Shown: positions 9,822-18,580 of the stretch, piece by piece | Layout of the letters: every line of letters starts with the position of its first letter | Position numbering within the stretch: position 1 is the first letter of the stretch | Source: Amylostereum areolatum | Taxonomy: Eukaryota; Basidiomycota; Agaricomycetes; Russulales; Stereaceae | Direction: 5' to 3' | Length of the DNA: 64,000 bases | Assembly: GCA_012932865.1 (NCBI GenBank) | Contig: SAXG01000127.1 | Location: 1-64,000 of the forward strand | Program-made: the position numbers and the translations under genes | Notes under the pieces: generated by a model | Told to the model about the DNA's origin: nothing | Databases searched by the model: none | Seen by the model: only the letters and a program-made list of their open reading frames with translations

Positions 9822-11822
9822 ATGTATTTATCTATTTTAATTTTACCTTTTTTAGGTTCTTTTGTATCAGGTTTTATGGGTAGAAAAATAGGAGTAAGTG
9901 GTGCTCATTTTATAACATGTACTTGCTTAATATTATCTTCTATATTAGCCTCTATTGCTTTCTTTGAAGTAGGTATGACCGGATCTCCAGTATATCTCTT
10001 TTTAGGTAATTGGATTGATTCTGAATATTTATCTATTTCTTGAGAATTTTTATTTGATCAATTAACTGTGTCAATGTTTATACCAGTTCTTTATATATCT
10101 TCTTTAATACATATTTTTTCTACTAATTATATGGCTGAAGATCCTCATAATCAAAGATTTTTCTCTTATTTATCTTTATTCACTTTTTTTATGTTAGTTT
10201 TAGTATCTGGAGCTAATTATTTTGTAATGTTTGTAGGTTGAGAAGGTATCGGAGTTGTTTCTTACTTACTAATTAATTTTTGATTTACAAGAATTCAAGC
10301 TAATAAAGCCGCAATACTAGCCTTAACTATGAATAGAGTAGGTGATATGGGATTAAGTATCGGATTTTTTGCTTTAGTAGCCTTATTTGGATCATTAGAT
10401 TATTCTGTTGTATTTAGTACTGTACCATTTATGAATGAAACAGCTATAACTATAATAGGTTTATTACTATTATCTGGTGCTATGGCTAAATCTGCTCAAA
10501 TTCCTTTACATTCTTGATTACCAGGGAGTATGGAAGGACCAACACCAGTATCTGCTTTAATTCACGCTGCCACACTAGTAACAGCCGGATTATATTTATT
10601 AGTACGATCATCACCCTTATTAGAATATAGTTCCACAGCTTTATTAGTAATAACTTTAGTAGGAGCTACCACAGCTTTTTTTGCCGCAACTTGTGGTTTA
10701 GTACAAAATGATTTAAAAAGAATTATAGCGTTCTCCACAATATCTCAATTAGGATATATGGTAATGGCTGTTGGATTAAGTCAATATAATGTTGCTTTAA
10801 TGCATGTAATTAATCATGCCTTTTTTAAAGCTTTATTATTTTTAGGAGCTGGAGCTGTAATACATAGTTTTGCAGATCAACAAGATGTAAGAAAATTAGG
10901 AGGATTAATAAAATTTTTACCTTTCACTTACACAGCAATGTTAGTAGGATCTTTATCTTTATTAGCAACACCTTGATTAACTGGATTCTATAGTAAAGAT
11001 TTAATAATAGAATTAGCTTATGGTAATTATAGTTTTAGTGGTACTTATGCATTTATATTAGGAAGTATAACAGCAGGTTTAACAGCCTTTTATTCTTTCC
11101 GATTAATATCATTAGTATTTTTAACTGTACCTAATGGACCAGTGAAATCTTATTTAAATTCTCATGAAGCAAGTAATTCAGTGATTATACCCTTATTTAT
11201 ATTAGCTTTATTTAGTATCTTTTTTGGATTTGTATTTTCTGATTTATTTGTAGGTATGGGTTCTGATTTTTTTGGTAATTCTTTATTTATTAAACCTAAT
11301 AATATTTCTTTAATAGAAGCTGAATTTAGTTTACCTATTATTATTAAATTATTACCTGCTTTATTCTCATTATTAGGAGCTAGTTTAGCTATCTTCTTCT
11401 ATCATAAAAATCCTTTATTTTTAATAGAATTAACTGAAAACTCTATAGGAAGAAAATTATATACTTTTTTAAATGGTAAATATTTATTTGATATAGTTTA
11501 TAATAATTTTATTATTTCTAAAGGTTTACAAGTAGGATATATTATATCTAAATTATTTGATAGAGGTATAATTGAAATGGTAGGACCTTATGGTTTATCT
11601 AATACATTCTCTAATACAGCTACAAATATTAGTAAATTAGATACTGGTATTATTACAACATATTCACTTTATATTACTTTATCTTTACTTTCTTTATTAT
11701 TTTTAGTATTTGCTCCTATTTTATTAGATACTACTGTATTACTATCATTTGGAGGAGAAATTAGATTATTTATTATATACCTAGCAGCTTTAATTTTAGT
11801 TTTAGCTCCTATCAATAAATAA
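9822..11822 (+). CDS. nad5: NADH dehydrogenase subunit 5
   Basis: Read with UGA as Trp, the frame is open for 667 codons (666 residues), the family's usual length. Diagnostic text includes [20 protein letters not shown] near 10237-10290, [14 protein letters not shown] near 10490, and [20 protein letters not shown] near 10540-10600, the conserved core of the antiporter-like subunit of complex I. Trp codons at about 10041, 10239, 10281, 10515 and 10974 are UGA. No frameshift or intron is visible. It belongs to the inner-membrane proton-pumping arm. Confidence 0.97.
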
Positions 11823-12640
11823 TTTAATAATTATATATTAAAAATGAAGTGTTAAATTGTGTTCTTAGCGGTACTTATTTAATTACTATTAATCAACCTA
11901 TCCTAGCTTTAATTTATACATTATATAATTTTATATTTTACCAATTATCCCCTATCACTCTTTGTAAGTACAAAGGAGAATTTTAATTTTAATTAAATAT
12001 TAAATATATTCTTCTCCTTTTTCCTTATAATTGTTTAAACATTTATTTTCAAATTTAATTTCATATCTTATATTTATTTTTTATTATCAATTAATTTGAT
12101 AAATAAAATACCCACATTATCTCAATTTAAAAAATTAAAACAAAATTAATAAATAATTTCTTTTTGTTTTTAATTAATTGTACACCTTGCTGCTGTTTAA
12201 GTTATAAGTATATATCAATAAACCTATTTCCAACCCTTTAGCTTAATGTGTAGCAGAGATAGAAATACTATTACAAGTTAATGCACTTATATTATTTAAT
12301 TATAATTATTTTGCATTAGCACAAACATAAATAGATTTTATATTTATTTATTAAATATTTATAATACAGATTTCCTTTATTTAAAAATATTCACTTTATA
12401 AAAAAAATATGCCACAATTAATACCTTTTTACTTTGTAAACCAATTTTCTTTTGCCTTCCTAACTTACTTGCTTTAATTTATATTTTTATCAAAATATAT
12501 TCTACCTTCTTATAACTTCCGACAATTATTACAAATTTATATTACTAAATTAAGTAATAAATAATAATGTTATGATTGCTATCGGCACAAAATTAAATTA
12601 TTAAATTTATTAATTTAAGGACCCTTTCTCATTTATTTTA
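11823..12640. other. Intergenic spacer after nad5
   Basis: AT-rich, with an inverted pair aaggagaa...ttctcctt (about 11,970-12,022) that could act as a processing hairpin. No gene is seen. Confidence 0.5.
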
Positions 12641-12720
12641 TTTTACTCGGAGGTATTATAATTAAATATATGTACAAGGAAAGGAGATTTCTCTTTTTTA
12701 GATGAAAATTATTATAAGTA

Positions 12721-12740
12721 TTTTGCCCGGAGGTATTATT
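12721..12740 (+). repeat. Dispersed 20-bp GC element (TTTTGCCCGGAGGTATTATT)
   Basis: The same 20 bases, or close variants, occur here, at 16,783-16,802 and 16,913-16,932. A shorter form (ctcggaggtattat) lies at 12,646-12,659. All are on the + strand in spacers around orf219, cox2 and orf112. Confidence 0.75.
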
Positions 12741-12791
12741 TAAACTTTTTTTGTTCTTTTTATTAGTAAATTAGATTAATTCTTTTTTTAA

Positions 12792-13020
12792 GGCTAGATC
12801 TAATGTACAATATTTACCTCTATTTATAAATTTAGAGTTTTCAAACATTAATCAAATAATTTTATTAAATGATTATGAGTCTTATATTAAAATTTATCTT
12901 AAAATAATATTTTTTTGTTTTAATTTTGTTAGTTATACAAGATATATTTTTATTGTATTTAATTTTAAACAGCTTAATAGCCATTTTTTATTTAATTTTT
13001 TATCCCCAATTTTAATTTAA
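12792..13020 (+). pseudogene. Decayed copy of the orf219 3' part
   Basis: The sequence aaggctagatctaatgtacaatatttacct, then gagttttcaaacattaatcaaataattt, parallels 13,851-13,920 of orf219. In the shared frame it reads SNINQIILLNDYESYIK against SNIKEIIKLEDYPFYIK in orf219. It has no start or upstream part, so it is a remnant of a third copy of this ORF family. Confidence 0.65.
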
Positions 13021-13070
13021 AGACAAAACTGCTCATCCTTTAAACACGTACTATAAATACAATATAATTT

Positions 13071-13385
13071 TTTAAAAGGAATACTATTTAAAAATATAAT
13101 TAAAAAAAAATTAAATTATAGTTTTAATTAGTTACAGATTTTAATATTTTATATTTTTTAAATTATATGAAATAATTTACTTAAGACGAATCTTATGGAT
13201 ACCAATTTTCTTTTGTAGCATAGCTACTATCAATGTGCAAAATTTAATATAATCTCATTGAGGAAGAAAAAGGTACTAAATTTTATATATCTCTCTTTTT
13301 AAAAAAGGTGAATACATAGATTTAATATTAAAAACTTAAGAGAGAAAATTTTTAATTACAAATGTTACAACAAATTTTAATTTTT
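13071..13385 (+). repeat. cox2 5' module, copy 1 (in front of orf219)
   Basis: From aaaaggaatactatttaaaaatataattaaa onward it matches 14,217-14,533 in front of cox2, including tttacttaag(a/g)cgaatctta and the 26 bases before the ATG (agagagaaaatttttaattacaa). The match continues for about eight codons. The copies differ by substitutions and indels in the middle. Confidence 0.88.
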
Positions 13386-14021
13386 AATACTAAAGCTTTA
13401 CATCAGAGTGGAGATAATTGAGTTCATAATTATTATAAACTTTACAAAAATACTAACAATTTTGAATCAATAACTCAAGCTCGGTTATTTAGAATTAAAG
13501 AAATTAGATCTTTCTCTCTAATTTTAGCACCCTTAATACTTTGTAATTTTTTAGTTATCGCAAATAACATAGAACTATTAAATATAAATTCTAATTCTGG
13601 ATCCTTTACAGTAAATAATTCATTATTACTATTAATAACTAAAAATTTTAAAAAATTTAAATTTATTATTTTAATTTGTTTTAGTTTAATGGTTCTATTC
13701 ACAGTTTATTTTTCAAATAATATTATTTTGTTTTATTACTTCTCATTTTGTTTTAATATTAATTTTTATAAATATTTATTAATTTTTTATAATATATATG
13801 TTCTTTTTTATTATATAATAAGATTGTTTATTTTTATAATTTTAATTTTAGAAGCTAAATATAAAGTACAATACTTACCTAAATTTATGAATAATTGATT
13901 TTCAAACATTAAGGAAATAATTAAATTAGAGGATTATCCATTTTATATTAAATTTTTTCTTATAATAATACCTTTATTCTTTTTTAGTTTGTGTTATTTT
14001 ACATATATATTTATATTATAA
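13362..14021 (+). CDS. orf219: hybrid ORF, Cox2 N-terminus fused to unknown membrane protein
   Basis: With UGA as Trp (at 13,419 and 13,896) the frame is open from ATG 13,362 to TAA 14,019: 219 residues. The first residues (MLQQILIFNT) copy Cox2 ([10 protein letters not shown]); then the sequences diverge fully. The body has hydrophobic stretches around residues 54-64, 100-160 and 195-219. The C-terminal part, QYLPKFMNNWFSNIKEIIKLE followed by a helix, resembles the end of orf207. No function is recognised. Its control region is a copy of that of cox2, so expression is plausible. It has no frameshift, unlike several other ORFs here. Confidence 0.7.
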
Positions 14022-14508
14022 AATAATACCTACGAGCACAAAGAAGCTTAATATTGTGATATTATCTTAAATCCTTTTTAAATTATTTTTAATTTATCCT
14101 AAAGGTTAAAAAAAATAAATAAAAATAATAAAACAAAATATGTTATTAAAGTTTAAATTTTTAATTTTAAAATATAAATTTAGTATATTTAATATTATAC
14201 CTAAAAATTATAAGTAGTTAAAAGGAATACTATTTAAAAATATAATTAAAACAAAAAACAAATAAACAAATTTTAATTTTAGTTTTAATTAGTTACAGAT
14301 TTTAATATTTTAGATTTAATTATTTAAAATATATGAAATAATTTACTTAAGGCGAATCTTAGGGATACCTAATTTCTTAAAATAGCACTTTGCTATTAAA
14401 AAAATATATAAAAGAAAAAGGGTACTAAATCTGCTAAATATTCCTTTTTAAAAGTGAATACACAGATTTAATAGTTAAAAAACTAAGAGAGAAAATTTTT
14501 AATTACAA
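14022..14508. other. Spacer holding the native cox2 upstream module
   Basis: The first ~190 bases are AT-rich filler. From 14,217 on it is the second copy of the cox2 5' module. Confidence 0.6.
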
Positions 14509-14533
14509 ATGTTACAACAAATTTCAATTTTTA
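14217..14533 (+). repeat. cox2 5' module, copy 2 (native)
   Basis: Partner of 13,071-13,385. It ends in the true cox2 start; after roughly codon 10 the two copies no longer match. Confidence 0.88.
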
Positions 14534-15264
14534 ATACTATTTTTAACGATGCTCCACAACCATGGCAAATCGGATTTCAAGACAGTGCTGCACCCGGATT
14601 TGCAGGTATTGTAGAATTACATAACACACTTTTCTTCTATTTAATTATAGTTTGTGTAGGTGTATTTTGAGTTTTAGGTTCAATAATGTTCTACTATAAT
14701 TCTAAAAAATCACCTATTATTCATAAATATTTAAATCACGGTACATTAATAGAATTAATTTGAACAATTACACCTGCTTTTATTTTAATTGCTATTGCAT
14801 TCCCTAGTTTTAGATTACTTTATTTATTAGATGAAGTTATTTCTCCTACTATTACTATAAAAGTAGTTGGTCATCAATGATATTGGTCATATGAATATTC
14901 AGATTATGTAACTGAAAGTGGAGAATCTATAGAATTTGATTCTTATATGATCCCTGATTCTGATTTAGAATTAGGTCAATTTAGATTATTAGATGTAGAT
15001 AATAAAGTAATTATCCCAGTTGATTGTCATATTAGACTTATTATTACTGGTGCAGATGTTATTCATTCTTTTGCTGTTCCTTCTTTAGGATTAAAAGTTG
15101 ATGCTGTACCTGGTAGATTAAATCAATCTTCTATTTTAGCTGAAAGAACTGGTACTTTTTATGGTCAATGTTCAGAAATATGTGGAGTATGACATGGATT
15201 TATGCCAATAGTAGTTGAAGCTGTATCAGTTCAAGATTATTTAGCTTGAGTAGATGCTGCCTAA
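14509..15264 (+). CDS. cox2: Cytochrome c oxidase subunit 2
   Basis: The 251-residue product has the two N-terminal helices, the [12 protein letters not shown] motif near residue 123, and the binuclear copper-A site: His in [13 protein letters not shown] and the Cys/Cys/His/Met set in [16 protein letters not shown]. It receives electrons from cytochrome c in complex IV. Trp codons include UGA (for example in VWHGF). ATG at 14,509 and TAA at 15,262 give the usual fungal length. The gene is intact and directly follows the duplicated module and orf219. Confidence 0.97.
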
Positions 15265-15939
15265 TACAAATTTAATAGTTTTACTACATTTATTTTTATA
15301 GCTACCCTCCTACCAGAATGAAGGTAGGTATTCTTTTCTTTTTGCCCGTAAGTTTTATTTTATTTATACCCTAAAGTCTTATTGTTATTAACTCCTTGTT
15401 GCTTATTAAAGGTTTTAGTACAAAGGCCTAAGTAAAATTTATGAATATAAAACGGATTAAAGAGTAGAAATAGTAAAGTGTTTCTTACTTTAGTTTATTT
15501 AAAGTCAGCAAATACCGAACCCCTTTATTTAATTACTATATTTTTTATTTTTTATTTGATATAATTAATATTAAATATTTAATTTTTTTTATATAATTTT
15601 TTATTCCCCTACGCCTTAAACCTGAGACTGGCCTTTAAAATATTATAACAATTAAAATATTAATTAAAATTAAAAGGAGAAGATATTATTTATATCTTGT
15701 TCAGTTTTATATAATAACTATATAAAATTGTTTAATATAAGGTTTATACTTTAGCAGATTCAAGAATTATTTTTAATTTAAGAATCCTAATTTTAAAACT
15801 ATTTTTGTACCTTCCTTAACTCCATTTTATATGGTGGTATAATGTGCGGGATAAAGTTTTTATTAGTACTTGTCACATTTTTGGCTTAGCCATTGACCCT
15901 TGGGCTTACACACAAATTATAAAAAAATATTAACAAACT
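15265..15939. other. Spacer with GC cluster and the rps3-like upstream module
   Basis: A GC hairpin lies near 15,307-15,331. From about 15,665 the sequence matches the region in front of rps3. No gene is seen. Confidence 0.6.
15665..15930 (+). repeat. rps3 5' module, copy 1 (in front of orf112)
   Basis: Shared words with 17,005-17,245 include atatcttgttcagttttatat, tctaatataaggttta, agcagattaagaat, aatcctaattttaaaacta, and agtttttattagtacttgtcacatttttggct. The match stops close to the start codon, so unlike cox2 and cox3 little or no coding sequence is copied. Confidence 0.85.
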
Positions 15940-16278
15940 ATGCTTAAATTATTAAAACAAAATATCATCAAGTTAAAACCAGATGAAACTACTAGCTATA
16001 AAGGTCTAACACATGGTTTTAACCTTCCTATGCTACCTCCTAAACTTAACACTTTTTATAATTCTATTATTATTAGAATATTAAGAGTTATAGGTGGAAT
16101 TTGTGTGTTATTATTCTTAACTAAAGGATATGATATATTTCCATTCGACATAAAATTTATTATACTTATTATCGCTCTGATTCAATTAATTCAAATGATT
16201 ATAATAAGTATCATTAAAACAATATACGGAATTTATATTTTAATTTATAAACCTGAATTATTTAAAGTTAGAAAGTAA
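15940..16278 (+). CDS. orf112: unknown mitochondrial membrane ORF, probably truncated
   Basis: An open frame of 112 residues begins MLKLLKQNIIKLKPDETTSY, has LTHGFNLPMLPPKL near residues 28-41, then hydrophobic segments around residues 47-65 and 70-98. I recall similar ORFs in agaricomycete mitogenomes but cannot name a function. Beyond the stop, other frames continue with plausible protein text (FNRFASHLATIIYLM from 16,281; TVGTATFWVWGLTLDAV from about 16,340, using UGA as Trp), so the ancestral protein was longer and has been cut by frameshifts or sequence errors. Its upstream region copies that of rps3. Confidence 0.65.
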   Translation: MLKLLKQNIIKLKPDETTSYKGLTHGFNLPMLPPKLNTFYNSIIIRILRVIGGICVLLFLTKGYDIFPFDIKFIILIIALIQLIQMIIISIIKTIYGIYILIYKPELFKVRK

Positions 16279-16400
16279 CATTTAATAGGTTTGCGAGCCA
16301 CCTAGCAACTATTATTTATTTAATGTAGGGTGCGTTGTTACAGTTGGAACAGCTACTTTTTGAGTTTGAGGCCTAACTCTAGATGCCGTTTTATATGTCA
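16279..16400 (+). pseudogene. Frameshifted continuation of orf112
   Basis: Two further pieces in frames 0 and 2 extend orf112 by about 40 codons. The joins fall at gaaagtaac (16,271-16,279) and at atgtaggg (16,323-16,330). The text is hydrophobic and Gly/Thr-rich with two UGA Trp codons, and ends in a TAG near 16,418. Confidence 0.5.
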
Positions 16401-17250
16401 CCCCTCTTTACTTTTAGGAAGGGTAAATATAAATAGATAAAAGGTTTTTGTTCCTATGATGAACGAAGGTTTTAATTTATATATAATCAAACTGGTTTTT
16501 TACCTCCTAAAATAAATACTGAGACTTTTAGAACTAAATAATAACCTGATTCCTTTTTTAAACAGTGAACAACAGCTTAAAATAAACTAAGCCCTTAAGA
16601 AAAAACAAACTTTTGGAAATAAGTTTCTACTAAAGAAACTAAATAATTTTCTAATAAAATATAAAGTTTATCCCCTTTCCCATATTATTTTAAAGATTAA
16701 TTTGGCAAAAAAATATTTTATCTGTTATTTGTTCATATTTTTTTATAGATCTAATGATTTAATTTTTATAAATTTATTGGATTTTTGCCCGGAGGTATTA
16801 TTAATCTTTCTTCTTATCTCTGAATATTTAATATAAAGGAGGAAAAAATATTTACGTTAAGTAAAGCATATACCTATGGTTTAAATTAACCTTAATTCTT
16901 AATCCATTTTATTTTTGCCCGGAGGTATTATTTTGTATTAATAAATATAAATTTCTATATCTTTATTCTTATTAGCTTTAAGGATAGTTCCTAATATTTA
17001 AAATATAACAAAATTAAAAGATAAGAGATATTTATTATATCTTGTTCAGTTTTATATATTAATTATATATAATTGTCTAATATAAGGTTTACACCTTAGC
17101 AGATTTAAGAATTATATTAATTATATAATTTAAAAATCCTAATTTTAAAACTAGTCTATACAGACAAAAGTTTTTATTAGTACTTGTCACATTTTTGGCT
17201 CAGCCAATGACCTTCGGGCTTAAAAATAAAACACACAAATAAAAAAAAAT
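16401..17250. other. Spacer with two 20-bp GC elements and the native rps3 upstream module
   Basis: Contains the TTTTGCCCGGAGGTATTATT element at 16,783-16,802 and 16,913-16,932, and the second copy of the rps3 upstream module at about 17,005-17,245. No gene is seen. Confidence 0.65.
17005..17245 (+). repeat. rps3 5' module, copy 2 (native)
   Basis: Partner of 15,665-15,930; see the shared words there. It ends just before the rps3 ATG. Confidence 0.85.
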
Positions 17251-18580
17251 ATGAATAATTTAAACAACACCCCACAATTAACAGTAAGTCCCTTAATAGG
17301 TACTTCCTTACAAAATAAAAATATTTCTTCACAATTAACAGATTTTTCTTTAGAATCAATAATAGAATTACAAAAAGAAATAGGTAATAAAAAAGAAATA
17401 TCAAATAAACAATTTAAAAAAAGAATAAATGCTTTTTTAGATAATAATAATAATATAACTTTTTGATAATTTAATACAACAAGAATCCGTAGGTTTACAA
17501 AATTCTAATAATTTAATGAGAAAAGTTTTTAAAGGTATAGTAATAGAAAATATAAATAAAAAAATCTTATCTCCCAAATTACAAGCTTTAACACAAATCA
17601 CTAACTCATCACAGTCAACAGAAATAAATAAATTAATACAAAAATCAGCAGTAACAAACCTAAATGATAAAAACATTGAAGAAACATTTAACACCAAAGA
17701 AATAATAATGAGTAAAAGCAAATTAATTAAATCAATAACACTATTTAATTCTACGTTTGCTTCAAATAATACTATAATGTATAATTTTAATAAACAAAAT
17801 AATAAAAATATTTCTGGTAGTGTTAATAATATTTATTCTATTTTAGAAGCATCATTTTTAACAATGTCTAGTTTAATTAGTAAACCTATTTTATTAGTTC
17901 AGCCTAATGCTATTAAAATTCATTTATTTTTTTATTGAAAACCATTAAAAAAAAGTTTTAATAAATCTAAAATTAACTCTAAATTTTTAATTTTAAATAA
18001 AAATAAATTACAAAATTTAATTGGAATATTAAGTAAATTCTTTAATAAACCTGTTGAATTAGATATAACTAGATTATATTATCCACATTTTGATAGTAAT
18101 ATTTTAGCTAATTTTATAGGTTTAATTAGTAATATTTTTAAATTAAGATTCATTAATGCGAGATTATTTTTAAAAGCTAAAATTAAAAATCCTAATAAAA
18201 GAAGTAAACAAATTAGAAATAGATTAATTCCTTCTTTCCTTTCGGGTATTAATATTAAATCAAGGAAGAATTATGGCTAAAAGAACTAAAAATAGAATTA
18301 AATCTAAAACAATTCAAAGAGGAAGTTTAGCTAGAACTAAAACAAATTTAATTACAACATCTAGATTTACTAATAAAAANNNNNNNNNNNNNNNNNNNNN
18401 NNNNNNNNNNNNNNNNNNNNNNNNNNNNNNNNNNNNNNNNNNNNNNNNNNNNNNNNNNNNNNNNNNNNNNNNNNNNNNNNNNNNNNNNNNNNNNNNNNNN
18501 NNNNNNNNNNNNNNNNNNNNNNNNNNNNNNCTGGTACATTTAGTATAACTGTAAAAACTGGACATCTAATATTAGATTAA
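17251..18580 (+). CDS. rps3: Mitochondrial ribosomal protein S3, with frameshifts and an assembly gap
   Basis: The protein shows fungal mitochondrial RPS3 hallmarks: PVELDITRLYYPHFDSN near 18,052, IPSFLSGINIK near 18,230, RGSLARTKTN near 18,320, and after the gap GTFSITVKTGHLILD ending in TAA at 18,578. It is a small-subunit ribosomal protein. Two one-base insertions break the frame: in the T5 run 17,460-17,464 (four T would join ITF to DNLIQQESVG) and near 18,257-18,263 (removing a base joins GINIK to QGRIMAKRTK). The N run (18,380-18,530) falls between TSRFTNK and GTFSITV, sites normally only a few residues apart. I consider the gene probably intact in the organism. Confidence 0.88.
18380..18530. 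other. Assembly gap (151 N) inside rps3
   Basis: All bases are N. The flanking rps3 fragments are expected to be almost adjacent, so the gap length is an estimate or placeholder. Confidence 0.98.

Noticed and set aside
12230..12300. Possible tRNA near agcttaatgtgtagcagag
   Set aside because: No cloverleaf with a consistent anticodon arm could be formed.
16336..16400. Possible tRNA around gagtttgaggcctaactc
   Set aside because: The loop has eight bases and no acceptor or T arm can be drawn; it reads better as the orf112 tail.
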